64,000 nt of DNA from assembly GCF_003946385.1 (NCBI RefSeq), contig NZ_RHOE01000004.1, positions 1 through 64,000 of the forward strand. Reading direction: 5' to 3'. Below are positions 28,198-37,491 of this stretch, one piece after another. How positions within the stretch are numbered: position 1 is the stretch's first letter; each line of letters starts with the position of its first letter. The translations under genes were made by a program, and so were the position numbers. Under the pieces are notes generated by a model. That model saw nothing but the letters and a program-made list of their open reading frames with translations. It was not told where the DNA came from and made no database searches. This stretch comes from Loigolactobacillus zhaoyuanensis. GTDB lineage: Bacteria > Bacillota > Bacilli > Lactobacillales > Lactobacillaceae.

Positions 28198-28784
28198 ATA
28201 TCATGGCAGAGTTAGAAAGTTTATTATACGTTGCTGGTGATGAAGGCATTAGTCTGGATGAATTAAATCATTTGCTAACGACTTCTAGAGCAGCTAGTAA
28301 ACGTGCACTAGAGACGTTTGCTCAGCAATTGCGTGCTGATAAGCAACGGGGCTTAGTCTTATTCCAGTTTGGTGAACGATATAAGCTAGTAACAAAAAAA
28401 GCTTATGCGGCGTTGATCAAACGGTATTTTGAGACCCCTTTAACTACGAATTTAAGCCAAGCATCACTGGAAACATTGGCAATTATTGCTTATAAGCAGC
28501 CAATCACCCGAATTGCAATTGATGAAATTCGCGGTGTCCAAAGCGGTGGTGCATTGCAGCGGTTAATGATGCGCCAGTTAATTGAAGAGCAGGGCCGAAA
28601 AAATGCCCCTGGCCGACCAATTCTTTATGGCACTAGTGCTTTTTTTATGGATTATTTCGGTTTAAAATCATTGGCGGAACTACCAGCGTTAACAACGCCA
28701 CAAATTGAGCCAACAACAGAAACTAACCAGGATCTATTTGCCCAATTTGAAGCACAATTAAAAGATAAGGAAGAAAATCATTAA
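28194..28784 (+). CDS. scpB: Segregation and condensation protein B
   Basis: The second non-SMC condensin subunit, a dimer of tandem winged helices. The conserved segment LETLAIIAYKQPITRIAIDEIRG (split here as LETLAIIAYKQP and ITRIAIDEIRG) lies near residues 96-118. The frame opens at 28137, but AGAGGAAAT sets ATG 28194, giving 196 residues. It overlaps scpA by ATGA and its own stop overlaps the rluB ATG, so scpA-scpB-rluB form a coupled operon. Confidence 0.95.
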   Translation: MNIMAELESLLYVAGDEGISLDELNHLLTTSRAASKRALETFAQQLRADKQRGLVLFQFGERYKLVTKKAYAALIKRYFETPLTTNLSQASLETLAIIAYKQPITRIAIDEIRGVQSGGALQRLMMRQLIEEQGRKNAPGRPILYGTSAFFMDYFGLKSLAELPALTTPQIEPTTETNQDLFAQFEAQLKDKEENH

Positions 28785-29515
28785 TGGAAAGACTACAAAA
28801 AGTGATTGCAGCTGCAGGTATTGCGTCACGGCGTAAGGCAGAACAGCTGATCAGTACGGGCCATGTTCAGGTCAATGGTGAAGTTGTTACAACGATGGGA
28901 ATTCAAGTTGAGCCACACGATCACGTTGAGGTAGATGGTGTACCTTTGGCGACCGAACAAAAGCGTTATTTTTTACTATATAAACCACGGCGCGTGATTT
29001 CATCAGTTCATGATGAAAAAGGTCGTAAAACTGTAGTTGATTTCTTTCCCAAAATCAATGAACGTATCTATCCAATTGGACGTTTAGATTATAATACGTC
29101 TGGTTTGATCATCTTGACTAACGATGGTGAGCTAGCTAATTTGCTGACCCATCCTAGTTATCGAATTGAAAAGCAATATGCGGCTAAAGTTGAAGGCATT
29201 CCAACGACGGACGCTTTAAAGCAATTACGAACTGGGGTTAAGCTGGCAACGAAAAAAACGGCGCCGGCGAAAGTTAAGCTGTTATCTAGTGATCGGGCTA
29301 AGAAAACGGCGCTAGTTAGTTTGACGATCCATGAAGGGATGAACCACGAAGTTCGCGATATGCTTAATGCAGTTGGTTATCCAGTGAATAAGCTTAGCCG
29401 TGAACGTTATGCGTTCCTAACGACAGAAAGCATGACTGCCGGCGATTCACGACCATTGCAGCCACAAGAGGTTGCTGCACTAAAAAAATTAGCTCGGACT
29501 GGTAAAATACGTTAA
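28784..29515 (+). CDS. rluB: Ribosomal large subunit pseudouridine synthase B
   Basis: Makes pseudouridine in helix 80 of 23S rRNA. An N-terminal S4 RNA-binding domain (1-60) precedes the RsuA/RluB catalytic domain with the active-site aspartate in GRLDYNTSGL near residue 104. The length of 243 residues is typical. The start ATG 28784 overlaps the scpB stop. A terminator shared with the converging ferredoxin gene follows. Confidence 0.95.
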   Translation: MERLQKVIAAAGIASRRKAEQLISTGHVQVNGEVVTTMGIQVEPHDHVEVDGVPLATEQKRYFLLYKPRRVISSVHDEKGRKTVVDFFPKINERIYPIGRLDYNTSGLIILTNDGELANLLTHPSYRIEKQYAAKVEGIPTTDALKQLRTGVKLATKKTAPAKVKLLSSDRAKKTALVSLTIHEGMNHEVRDMLNAVGYPVNKLSRERYAFLTTESMTAGDSRPLQPQEVAALKKLARTGKIR

Positions 29516-29582
29516 CCAGTACCAAACTAAAATAGGTGTAGCAATAATTTTACAGCATAAACAAGTAGCACAATAGTTATGT

Positions 29583-29611
29583 GCGGGGCGCTTACGAGTG
29601 CGCCGCTTTTT
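29583..29611. terminator. Terminator between rluB and the ferredoxin gene
   Basis: GGCGC (29587-29591) pairs with GCGCC (29600-29604) with extra GC pairing outside a bulge, followed by six T residues. It sits between converging genes and can serve at least rluB. Confidence 0.75.
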
Positions 29612-29841
29612 TATTTATCAACCGAAAATGGTTTGGACTGGCGCTTAATTGCACCAGTTGGACAGTCACGATAGGCTTGTTTAAATGCGGTAAGTTGTTC
29701 AGTAGGGATCGGCGTTGTTCCTTGATTGTGGTCTAAGCGATAATAAGCGATTCCGACTGCGTCATAATCAAATAATTCTGGGGCACGCAGTTGGCACAAA
29801 CCGCACGCAATGCATTGTTCAGGTTGAACACGACTATACAT
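29611..29841 (-). CDS. fer: Ferredoxin, single [4Fe-4S] type
   Basis: A small electron carrier of the Bacillus Fer type. Three cysteines in CIACGLC and a distant CP (RDCPTGAI) provide the four ligands of one [4Fe-4S] cluster. The open frame is longer, but the minus-strand site GAAGGAG fixes the ATG at 29841, giving 76 residues. It is divergent from the ypbB-like gene with only 26 bases between the start codons, an arrangement also seen around fer in B. subtilis. Confidence 0.92.
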   Translation of the reverse strand: MYSRVQPEQCIACGLCQLRAPELFDYDAVGIAYYRLDHNQGTTPIPTEQLTAFKQAYRDCPTGAIKRQSKPFSVDK

Positions 29842-29867
29842 GAAAAAATCTCCTTCAGGTGAAAAAT

Positions 29868-30902
29868 ATGGACGATCAATTATATTTACTTTATTTGTTT
29901 GATCAAAATCAGTGGCGGCGTCCGTTAGCAATTCAAGCATTACTCAAGGGTAAGCGTACTGTTTCTAATCTTTACGCCGGACTTGACTATGATCTATTAC
30001 CATTATACCAACTATTACCCCATCTGGTGACTGCTAAATTTCAGCAAGCTTTGACGCAGTTACTTGCAGCCGGGCTATTGGTTCAGCAAGAGCGCACGAT
30101 CCGGCTGACGGCTGCGGGGGTAGCAGTCAAGGAAAAATATCGCAACAAGATTTTTTTGCCGACTTACTATTCTGGTTTTGAATTTCATTACAGCCATGAA
30201 TTTAGTGATCGTTTATTTTTAGCGACGCAGGTCGTTTCTGAATTGCAGGCGCATAACCGTCGTTACTTTCCGTTGAATGTTAGCTTTGTCACGCAGCAGC
30301 GGGTCAAGCAATGGCTTCAACAGCAGGATATTAGTTTAATTGCTGAGCGTTTACAACACGAATGGGAATTACTATTAGCTGCTTTGCCAGTCGCACAGGC
30401 AGATTATTATAGTCAGTTCTTGCTAGGTCATCAGGTCGAGCGAGCTACAACGGCACAGGCGGATCAATTAGCTGGCTGGACCGCTTTGACTGGTGAATTA
30501 GTCCGTCAAGATATTAGTCACCACTTGCTGCACTTGATCACCACACAAGCGGCACGGTTTCCGTTAATGGCAACACTGTGGCAACCGTTAGCCAGTGGTT
30601 TGTTAAGTAAAAGTGCGGCGCAAACAATGTCCCTGTTGCAACAGGGACTATCGTTATCGATGATCAGTCGGCGCCGGCAGGTCAAGCTGAATACGCTAAA
30701 GGAACATTTATTAGAAGCCGCGATTTTATTGCCTGATTTTTCATTCAACACCTATTTATCGGCACCAGCGCGACAAATATTAACAGAAAAATTTGCGGAG
30801 CAACCGTTAGCGCAATGGCGTTATGAACAATTAGCTACGACCAAGCTTAGTTTTTTTGAGTTTCGTTTATATCAAATTGAGCGGAGGAAAGCTGATGATT
30901 AG
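29868..30902 (+). CDS. YpbB-like helix-turn-helix protein
   Basis: A 344-residue protein of the YpbB family, found next to a short RecQ-type helicase in many Firmicutes. The C-terminal part (about 240-330) contains a helix-turn-helix like that in the helicase-associated domain of RecQ. I infer that it works with the helicase encoded next. The start is ATG 29868 (AGGTGA at 29857-29862); GTG 29859 is an alternative. It overlaps the helicase gene by eight bases. Confidence 0.8.
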   Translation: MDDQLYLLYLFDQNQWRRPLAIQALLKGKRTVSNLYAGLDYDLLPLYQLLPHLVTAKFQQALTQLLAAGLLVQQERTIRLTAAGVAVKEKYRNKIFLPTYYSGFEFHYSHEFSDRLFLATQVVSELQAHNRRYFPLNVSFVTQQRVKQWLQQQDISLIAERLQHEWELLLAALPVAQADYYSQFLLGHQVERATTAQADQLAGWTALTGELVRQDISHHLLHLITTQAARFPLMATLWQPLASGLLSKSAAQTMSLLQQGLSLSMISRRRQVKLNTLKEHLLEAAILLPDFSFNTYLSAPARQILTEKFAEQPLAQWRYEQLATTKLSFFEFRLYQIERRKADD

Positions 30903-32355
30903 CGTAGAAAAAATTAAGCAAGTGCTACAGGCGCGTTTTGGCTATACGGCATTTAAGCCAGGTCAAGCTGAGGTGATCCAGGCAGTTTTATCCGGTCAGG
31001 ATACATTTGCTATTTTGCCCACTGGTACCGGTAAATCATTGTGCTATCAGTTGCCTGGCTATTTATTAGCTGGACAGATCATCGTGATATCGCCGTTACT
31101 TTCATTAATGCAGGATCAAGTGGCACAGTTACATTATCTTGGTGAAAAGAGTGTATTAGCACTGAACTCTGCGCTTGATCCAGTAACCCGGCGGTATGGT
31201 TTGGCTCATCTAGAACAATATAAGTTCGTTTTTTTATCACCAGAAATGGCCAATCAGCCCCAGATTCGGCAAAAGTTGCAGCAGAGTCAGATCGATCTAT
31301 TAGTCATCGACGAAGCCCATTGTATTTCACAATGGGGCGTCGATTTTCGGCCAGATTATTTGGCTTTAAAATCATTGCGCACGACGATCCAACCACGCGC
31401 GACGTTGGCATTAACTGCCACAGCAACTAAACGGGTACAAGCCGATATTCTAGCTAAATTAGGCTTAACGGCAACCGACACCAAGCAGATCATTCATTCT
31501 GTCGATCGGCGTAATATTTATTTAGCGACCGAAGCAGTAGCTGATGAAACCGAAAAGGATCAGCAATTGATCGCTTTATGTCAGCAATTAAAACGACCAG
31601 GGATAATTTATTTTTCTAGTCGCCAAAAAGCGGAAGAAATCACGGTATTGCTGCAGCAAAAAGTGACGCAGCGGGTGGCCTTTTATCATGGTGCGATGAC
31701 AAGTCAGGACCGTTTTGCGGTGCAGCAGCAATTTATGCATGGTAAATTGGAAATTATTTGTGCGACTAATGCTTTTGGGATGGGAATCAATAAAGCTGAT
31801 GTACGCTTTGTTATCCACTACCATCTACCTAGTAGCTTAGAAAGTTATTTACAAGAGATCGGTCGGGCTGGGCGGGACGGTCAGCAAAGCATCGCTATTT
31901 TGCTATATACAGCACGTGATTTTCAACTACAAGCTAATTTAGTGACCAACACGCTACCGGAGGCCGCTTTGATCAAGCAATATTTTGCTCATCCACAACG
32001 TTTCGCTGCTGCAGCTATTCCCGAAATTGATTTATTGAAATTTTATCGGCAACATGGTCAGGATGCGGCTGCAATTCAGCAATTATTTGCTAAGCGGCGG
32101 GATGAAAAAATGTTGGCGTTGCGCAGTATGTTAGCTTTTGTCCAAACGCCAGGTTGTAAACGCCAATTTATTCTCGACTATTTTACTGACCCAACGACGG
32201 TCATTCATGATCCAACCTGCTGTGATGCCACACAGTCAACAAATCTTGCTGAATTAGACTTACAGCGTGATCCAACCGCTGTAGTTGCAGCTGACCAGCA
32301 GCAAAATTGGCAAGAACGATTAGCTGCAATTTTTACGACATCGCCCCAGCTTTAA
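30895..32355 (+). CDS. recQ: RecQ-family ATP-dependent DNA helicase (RecS-like)
   Basis: A superfamily 2 helicase with Walker A GTGKSLCYQLPG (about 41-52), DEAHC (about 138) and the helicase C domain with QEIGRAGRDGQ. A C-terminal zinc-binding cysteine cluster is present (CKRQF, then DPTCCD). At 486 residues it lacks HRDC and most of the RQC domain, as in B. subtilis RecS (YpbC). The start is ATG 30895 behind GCGGAGGAAA. The missing winged helix may be supplied by the upstream YpbB-like protein (inference). Confidence 0.92.
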   Translation: MISVEKIKQVLQARFGYTAFKPGQAEVIQAVLSGQDTFAILPTGTGKSLCYQLPGYLLAGQIIVISPLLSLMQDQVAQLHYLGEKSVLALNSALDPVTRRYGLAHLEQYKFVFLSPEMANQPQIRQKLQQSQIDLLVIDEAHCISQWGVDFRPDYLALKSLRTTIQPRATLALTATATKRVQADILAKLGLTATDTKQIIHSVDRRNIYLATEAVADETEKDQQLIALCQQLKRPGIIYFSSRQKAEEITVLLQQKVTQRVAFYHGAMTSQDRFAVQQQFMHGKLEIICATNAFGMGINKADVRFVIHYHLPSSLESYLQEIGRAGRDGQQSIAILLYTARDFQLQANLVTNTLPEAALIKQYFAHPQRFAAAAIPEIDLLKFYRQHGQDAAAIQQLFAKRRDEKMLALRSMLAFVQTPGCKRQFILDYFTDPTTVIHDPTCCDATQSTNLAELDLQRDPTAVVAADQQQNWQERLAAIFTTSPQL

Positions 32356-32504
32356 ACGAAATTTAAAGAATTTTAAATAAGATTATGTTACAATATTTGC
32401 TGAAGGTTTGGCAGAAAGTCTATCGCTAATTGCTCACATGCTAGTTACTCACTGGCTTATTTTTCTGCTAAACATGAATGCTTGGTGAGCGAGAAGGAGC
32501 ATCG

Positions 32505-33077
32505 ATGAGTAAACGAGATCAGAAATCAACTGAGGATAAACCTTGGGATACCAAATTTACGGACGACCGGGATGATAAGGGTAATTTATCGCGGTCGGCA
32601 ACACACCGCAAAGATAAAAGTAATGCCTTATTTGTCACCATTTTAACGATTGCGTTACTTGTTTTAGCAGCTTTGCCGGTTGGTGCCTGGACGATTTGGC
32701 AGAATCAAATGAATCGACCAGTGGCAACCGAAAGCGTGGCTTCCAGCAGTCGTTCTAAGCAATCAGTGGCGGCTAAGCAGAAAACGACCAAGAAACAATC
32801 GTCTAAAGCGTCTACCGATCAGTCAAGTAGCACTAGTGTACAATCTAGTAGTGCTGTGGCTGCCAGTTCAAGTAGTGCTGCTAGTGAGTCTAGTAGTGAC
32901 GCCAGCTCAGCAAGTAGCTCAAGTTCTGCAGCTGCTAGCTACGTTACAGTCGGCTCGGGACAAGGTATTTATCGAATTGCGGCTAATAATGGATTGTCCG
33001 TTTCAGAATTATTACAGTTAAATGGACTTTCTAATAGCAGTACAATTAAACCAGGGCAGCAATTACGGGTTAAATAA
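32505..33077 (+). CDS. LysM domain membrane-anchored protein
   Basis: A 190-residue surface protein. An N-terminal charged cytoplasmic segment is followed by one membrane helix (about residues 43-65), a long Ser/Ala/Thr-rich linker and a C-terminal LysM domain (about 145-190) that binds peptidoglycan. It is placed before cmk in many lactobacilli. The start is ATG 32505 after AGAAGGAGC. An extended -10 TGTTACAAT ends at 32394; the 110-base leader in between can form alternative pairings. No catalytic domain is present. Confidence 0.9.
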   Translation: MSKRDQKSTEDKPWDTKFTDDRDDKGNLSRSATHRKDKSNALFVTILTIALLVLAALPVGAWTIWQNQMNRPVATESVASSSRSKQSVAAKQKTTKKQSSKASTDQSSSTSVQSSSAVAASSSSAASESSSDASSASSSSSAAASYVTVGSGQGIYRIAANNGLSVSELLQLNGLSNSSTIKPGQQLRVK

Positions 33078-33093
33078 TAAAATTAGGTAATGG

Positions 33094-33128
33094 CGAGATC
33101 GCGGCGCAGGTCACGATCTCGATTTTTT
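33094..33128 (+). terminator. Terminator between the LysM gene and cmk
   Basis: CGAGATCG (33094-33101) pairs with CGATCTCG (33114-33121), followed by A and six T residues. Confidence 0.88.
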
Positions 33129-33145
33129 GGATAGGGAGTTTTAGA

Positions 33146-33838
33146 ATGACAGTAGGTTTACAAATTGCAATTGATGGGCCAGCATCGGCAGGCAAGAGTA
33201 CAGTGGCTAAGCTGGTGGCTAAGCAGTTACATTATACATATTGTGATACAGGCGCCATGTACCGCGCATTAACCTTAGCAGCTATGCAAGCTAAGGTTGA
33301 TCTACATGATGAAGCTGCCGTGTTAGCTATTTTAGCTAAAATTACGATCAGCTTTAAGCCTGGGGAACCGCAGCAGGTTTTTGTGAACACTCAAGAGGTG
33401 ACTCAAGAGGTGACGCAAGCAATTCGTCAACCAGATGTAACAAATAATGTTTCTACGATTGCAGCGTTGGCTGGTGTTCGCCGGCAATTGGTACAGCATC
33501 AACAAATGATTGCTAAGGCAGGCGCGATCGTTATGGACGGTCGTGATATCGGAACAGCGGTTTTACCCCAAGCTGCGGTTAAAATTTTCTTGGTGGCCAG
33601 TGTTGCTGAACGCGCGCAACGCCGTTATGCTGAAAATATTGGTAAGGGGATCAACACGCCATTAGCGGTTTTACAAGAAGAAATTGAAGTGCGCGACAAA
33701 AAAGATTCGACGCGCGCAATTTCTCCATTGACTCAGGCGAAAGACGCTGTACTAGTTGATACGACAGCGCTATCAATCGAACAAGTTGTCGCTAGAATCA
33801 TCGCGATCACGGTAGAAAAACAGAAAGATCATAAATAA
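33146..33838 (+). CDS. cmk: Cytidylate kinase
   Basis: Phosphorylates CMP and dCMP for nucleotide synthesis. The P-loop [11 protein letters not shown] lies at about residues 9-19, and the NMP-binding and lid segments contain [12 protein letters not shown] and MDGRDIGT. The length of 230 residues is typical. The start is ATG 33146 with AGGGAG. The repeated EVTQEVTQ (about residues 89-96) is a small in-frame tandem duplication. The cmk-rpsA-der-hup order is conserved in Firmicutes. Confidence 0.96.
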   Translation: MTVGLQIAIDGPASAGKSTVAKLVAKQLHYTYCDTGAMYRALTLAAMQAKVDLHDEAAVLAILAKITISFKPGEPQQVFVNTQEVTQEVTQAIRQPDVTNNVSTIAALAGVRRQLVQHQQMIAKAGAIVMDGRDIGTAVLPQAAVKIFLVASVAERAQRRYAENIGKGINTPLAVLQEEIEVRDKKDSTRAISPLTQAKDAVLVDTTALSIEQVVARIIAITVEKQKDHK

Positions 33839-33918
33839 TAACAGCTTTTTGTGGCAATTTAAGCCATTTTACTATAAAATAGATAATGTAGTTTCAAGCT
33901 GTTAAGGAGGATTTTGGC

Positions 33919-35169
33919 ATGAGTGAAGATAATAAAAACCAAGTTGAAAATAAAAGTGTCATGGCGGACGCATTAAACAGTGTCCACGATGTAAAAGTCG
34001 GTGACATTGTGAAGGGTGAGATCTTGGCGATCGACGATGATAAACAATTGATCGTTGGGATCCAAGGTACTGGTGTTGAAGGGGTAGTTCCGGTTAAAGA
34101 ATTAGCTAGCCAACCAGTTGCTGATATTGAAGAGGTTGCTAAGGTCGGGGATGTACTTGATCTAGTTGTCATTTCTACGATCGGCAAAGATAAAGAAAAT
34201 GGCAGTTACTTACTTTCAAAACGTCGCCTGGAAGCGCGCAAAGTTTGGTCTGAAATTCAGGACAAATTCAATGCTGGCGAAAACATCACTGCACCAGTTA
34301 CCGAAGTTGTTAAGGGTGGCTTGGTCGTAGATGCTGGCGTGCGTGGCTTTATCCCAGCATCAATGATTGAAGATCATTTTGTTGATGACTTAAATGCTTA
34401 TAAAGGCAAAGAGTTAGCATTAAAGATCATTGAAATCGAACCAAGCGAAAACCGTTTGATCTTATCACACCGTGCGATCGTTGAAGCTGAAAAAGCGGGT
34501 CAACGTGAACAAGTATTAGCAACGCTTAAAGCTGGCGATACAGTTGAAGGCACAGTTGCTCGTTTAACTTCATTCGGTGCTTTTGTTGATCTTGGTGGTA
34601 TTGATGGTTTGGTCCATGTTTCTGAGATCTCATTTGACCGTGTTGAAAAACCAGCTGACGTTTTAAAGGTTGGTCAAAAAGTAACGGTCAAAGTCTTGTC
34701 AGTTGACGCTGAACGCGAACGGATCTCATTGTCGATTAAAGCGACTCTACCAGAACCTTGGACTGATATCGAAGAAAAAGCTCCAGCTGGTAGCGTATTA
34801 GACGGTAAAGTTAAACGTCTAACTACTTTTGGCGCTTTCGTCGAAGTCTTCCCTGGTGTAGAAGGTTTGGTTCATATTTCACAAATCTCACACGAACATA
34901 TTGCTACACCTAATGATGTTCTTGCTGAGGGTGAAGATGTTAAGGTCAAAGTACTTGAAGTTAATCCAGATGCACATCGTTTGGCATTATCGATCAAAGC
35001 TTTGACACCAAAGCCAGCTGGTGAAGAGAGTCATGCAGCACCTAAAGCTAAAACAAATGATTATCAAGATAATAATACTAGTTATCAAGATACCGATGAT
35101 GGTGGCTTCACACTAGGTGATTTGATTGGTAATGAGTTAAAACGCAGTACTGAAGACAATCAAAAATAA
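33919..35169 (+). CDS. rpsA: 30S ribosomal protein S1
   Basis: An RNA-binding ribosomal protein with four S1 OB-fold repeats (about 24-95, 110-177, 195-265 and 282-352) and an acidic, flexible C-terminus. The four-repeat, 416-residue form is the Gram-positive type, shorter than the six-repeat E. coli S1. The start is ATG 33919 with AAGGAGG. Codon use is biased toward highly expressed genes. It ends in its own terminator before der. Confidence 0.96.
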   Translation: MSEDNKNQVENKSVMADALNSVHDVKVGDIVKGEILAIDDDKQLIVGIQGTGVEGVVPVKELASQPVADIEEVAKVGDVLDLVVISTIGKDKENGSYLLSKRRLEARKVWSEIQDKFNAGENITAPVTEVVKGGLVVDAGVRGFIPASMIEDHFVDDLNAYKGKELALKIIEIEPSENRLILSHRAIVEAEKAGQREQVLATLKAGDTVEGTVARLTSFGAFVDLGGIDGLVHVSEISFDRVEKPADVLKVGQKVTVKVLSVDAERERISLSIKATLPEPWTDIEEKAPAGSVLDGKVKRLTTFGAFVEVFPGVEGLVHISQISHEHIATPNDVLAEGEDVKVKVLEVNPDAHRLALSIKALTPKPAGEESHAAPKAKTNDYQDNNTSYQDTDDGGFTLGDLIGNELKRSTEDNQK

Positions 35170-35193
35170 CTTGATCTCAAATGATGGTCGAAA

Positions 35194-35222
35194 GGGATTG
35201 GCATTGACCAATCTCTTTTTAT
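35194..35222 (+). terminator. Terminator after rpsA
   Basis: GGGATTGG (35194-35201) pairs with CCAATCTC (35208-35215), including one G-U pair, followed by a T-run. Confidence 0.85.
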
Positions 35223-35366
35223 TTGCACCAATACTTGTTGTTTGAGTGAGATTTTGTAAGCCGGTGAGCTTGTCGGTCTACAATTTAGAGGTTATTTATG
35301 CTATGATCAAGTGATTGCAATCAATTTAAAAATAATCAATAAAATTTTGAGAAAGTAGGCGAAAAA

Positions 35367-36677
35367 ATGGCGAAACCAGTAGTTGCCATTGTTGGGCGGC
35401 CGAATGTGGGTAAATCAACTGTATTTAACCGTATTGCTGGCCAGCGTGTTTCCATCGTTGACGATGCGCCTGGCGTAACGCGCGATCGCATCTATACTTC
35501 CGCTGAATGGTTAGGTCATGAATTTAATTTGATCGACACTGGGGGAATCGACATTGTCGATCAACCGTTTGTTGAGCAAATCAAAGAACAAGCAGAAATT
35601 GCGATCGAAGAAGCTGATGTGATCGTGTTTGTTACTAGTATTCGTGAAGGTGTGACGGATGCTGATGAAAATGTGGCACGGATTCTTTACCGTTCAGATA
35701 AGCCAGTTGTATTGGCAGTTAACAAAGTTGATAACCAGGAAATTCGACAGGATATTTATGATTTTTATGCGTTAGGGTTTGATGAACCTTTAGGTATTTC
35801 TGGTGTCCACGGGATCGGTGTCGGTGATTTGCTTGATGCGATTATTAAACATTTCCCAACTGATATTGAACCTGAAGATGAAAGTCGAATTCGGTTTAGT
35901 TTGATTGGCCGCCCCAACGTGGGAAAATCTTCATTAGTAAACGCAATTTTAGGTGAAAATCGAGTAATCGTTTCTGATCTTGCTGGTACAACGCGTGATG
36001 CAATTGATACGCGTTTTGAAGCTGCTGATGGAACTGAATTCAATATGATCGATACTGCTGGCTTACGTAAGCGCGGTAAAGCGTATGAAAATGCTGAAAA
36101 ATATAGTGTTTTGCGTGCGATGTCAGCAATCGATCGTTCAGATGTTGTTTTAGTGATTTTAAACGCTGAAGAAGGTATCCGGGAACAGGATAAAAAAATT
36201 GCTGGTTATGCCCATGAAGCAGGTCGTGGTATCATCATTGTCGTTAATAAGTGGGATACCTTGACCAAAGATAATCATTCACTAAATAACTTTGAACAAG
36301 CAATTCGGGCTAACTTTGCTTATTTAGACTATGCACCAATCGTGTTCGTTTCGGCCAAAACTAAGCAACGACTGAGTCAATTGCCTGGAATGATCGAAAA
36401 AGTGAGCGAAAATCAAAATCGGCGTATTACTTCGTCAACGCTAAACGATGTGCTATTGGATGCAATTGCAACTAATCCAACCCCGTCATCTAATGGTAAA
36501 CGATTACGAATTTACTATGCGACGCAAGTAGCGGTTAAGCCACCGACATTTATTGTTTTCGTTAATGATCCAGATTTAATGCATTTTTCTTACGAGCGTT
36601 TCTTAGAAAATCAATTACGAAATGCCTTTGAATTTTCCGGTACACCCATTCATATTATTGTTCGCCGTCGGAAGTAG
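35367..36677 (+). CDS. der: Ribosome biogenesis GTPase Der (EngA)
   Basis: An essential GTPase for 50S subunit assembly with two GTPase domains in tandem: GRPNVGKST near residue 9 and GRPNVGKSS near residue 181, each followed by a DT(G/A)G switch, and a C-terminal KH-like domain. The length, 436 residues, is standard. The start is ATG 35367 preceded by AAAGTAGGCGA. It lies between rpsA and hup. Confidence 0.97.
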   Translation: MAKPVVAIVGRPNVGKSTVFNRIAGQRVSIVDDAPGVTRDRIYTSAEWLGHEFNLIDTGGIDIVDQPFVEQIKEQAEIAIEEADVIVFVTSIREGVTDADENVARILYRSDKPVVLAVNKVDNQEIRQDIYDFYALGFDEPLGISGVHGIGVGDLLDAIIKHFPTDIEPEDESRIRFSLIGRPNVGKSSLVNAILGENRVIVSDLAGTTRDAIDTRFEAADGTEFNMIDTAGLRKRGKAYENAEKYSVLRAMSAIDRSDVVLVILNAEEGIREQDKKIAGYAHEAGRGIIIVVNKWDTLTKDNHSLNNFEQAIRANFAYLDYAPIVFVSAKTKQRLSQLPGMIEKVSENQNRRITSSTLNDVLLDAIATNPTPSSNGKRLRIYYATQVAVKPPTFIVFVNDPDLMHFSYERFLENQLRNAFEFSGTPIHIIVRRRK

Positions 36678-36807
36678 TCTAAAGCTTGATTTAACACTAA
36701 AGACACCGATTTATGAATAGTTTTCTCATTTTAGGCGGTTTTTACGAAAAAAGCGCTTAAAAATATGAAAAAACCTTGCTATCACGGCGTTCCTATGATA
36801 TCTTTGA

Positions 36808-36884
36808 TTCAGAAATGATGACGTTGTTCATTATTTCAGAACTGCTTATTGCAGTACTCATTTTATATTAGACAGATGTCTAAT
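36808..36884 (+). promoter_or_regulatory. Three consecutive hairpins in the hup leader
   Basis: Hairpin 1: TTCAGAAATGATGA (36808-36821) with TCATTATTTCAGAA (36828-36841), two mismatches. Hairpin 2: CTGC (36842-36845) with GCAG (36851-36854). Hairpin 3: a perfect 8-bp stem ATTAGACA (36867-36874) and TGTCTAAT (36877-36884), ending eight bases before the AGGAGGTG ribosome binding site. The group may control hup mRNA stability or translation. Confidence 0.6.
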
Positions 36885-36909
36885 TGTTGCTCAGGAGGTG
36901 ACATTCACT

Positions 36910-37185
36910 ATGGCAAACAAAGCTGAATTAATCGAAAACGTCGCTAGCCAAACTGGTTTGACTAAAAAAGATGCAACCGCTGCTGTTGATGCTGTTTTTG
37001 GTTCGATCCAAGACACATTAGCAAAAGGCGAAAAGGTTCAATTGATTGGTTTTGGTAACTTTGAAGTTCGTGACCGTGCTGCTCGTAAGGGTCGTAACCC
37101 ACAAACTGGTGCTGAAATTGAAATTCCAGCCAGCAAAGTACCTGCATTCAAACCTGGTAAAGCATTAAAAGATGCAGTTAAATAA
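36910..37185 (+). CDS. hup: DNA-binding protein HU
   Basis: The histone-like nucleoid protein HU, a 91-residue homodimer that bends DNA. The beta-arm signature is visible in [21 protein letters not shown] (read as [15 protein letters not shown] then RNPQTG, about residues 46-66). The start is ATG 36910 behind AGGAGGTG; an upstream in-frame GTG at 36898 overlaps that site. Strong codon bias suggests high expression. The leader contains three hairpins and the gene ends in two tandem terminators. Confidence 0.97.
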   Translation: MANKAELIENVASQTGLTKKDATAAVDAVFGSIQDTLAKGEKVQLIGFGNFEVRDRAARKGRNPQTGAEIEIPASKVPAFKPGKALKDAVK

Positions 37186-37196
37186 GGTATGTTGAG

Positions 37197-37221
37197 CTAG
37201 CAATTTCGGTTGCTAGTTTTT
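37197..37221 (+). terminator. First terminator after hup
   Basis: CTAGCAA (37197-37203) pairs with TTGCTAG (37210-37216), followed by TTTTT. Confidence 0.82.
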
Positions 37222-37234
37222 ATATCAATCGAAA

Positions 37235-37266
37235 GGCTCAATCCACTATTGGATTGAGCCTTTTTT
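37235..37266 (+). terminator. Second, stronger terminator after hup
   Basis: A perfect 11-bp stem GGCTCAATCCA (37235-37245) and TGGATTGAGCC (37250-37260) with a 4-base loop, then six T residues. Confidence 0.92.
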
Positions 37267-37308
37267 AATACAAATTAAAAAGTGCTCAGGGCTGATATAC
37301 ATCGACAC

Positions 37309-37418
37309 TTAAGTTATAGCTAACATGGAATAGTATATTTGACAGGCTAACTTCTTAAATTCTTCATGATTTAGCGTTAAGTTAACTTTAAAATTGAAAA
37401 TCAATGTGGCTTAAGTTA
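37309..37418 (+). promoter_or_regulatory. Three TTAAGTTA motifs upstream of the Mga-like regulator gene
   Basis: The 8-base word TTAAGTTA occurs exactly at 37309-37316, 37377-37384 and 37411-37418, at intervals of 68 and 34 bases. The middle copy is part of the near-palindrome TTAAGTTAACTTTAA. They could be binding sites for autoregulation, though AT-rich words recur by chance. Confidence 0.4.
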
Positions 37419-37491
37419 TTTATAGATCCAGACTTGCTAGCAAAAAGTGGTGTTGATACATCGTCGATTGTGAGAAGAAAAGGGGTTAGTA

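Noticed and set aside
32719-32945. Serine-codon-rich stretch as a tandem DNA repeat
   Set aside because: It is a Ser/Ala/Thr-rich protein linker in the LysM protein; no regular repeat unit is seen at DNA level.
33395-33420. Small tandem repeat in cmk (EVTQEVTQ) as a sign of damage
   Set aside because: It is in frame, lies in a variable surface loop, and the rest of the enzyme including all motifs is intact.
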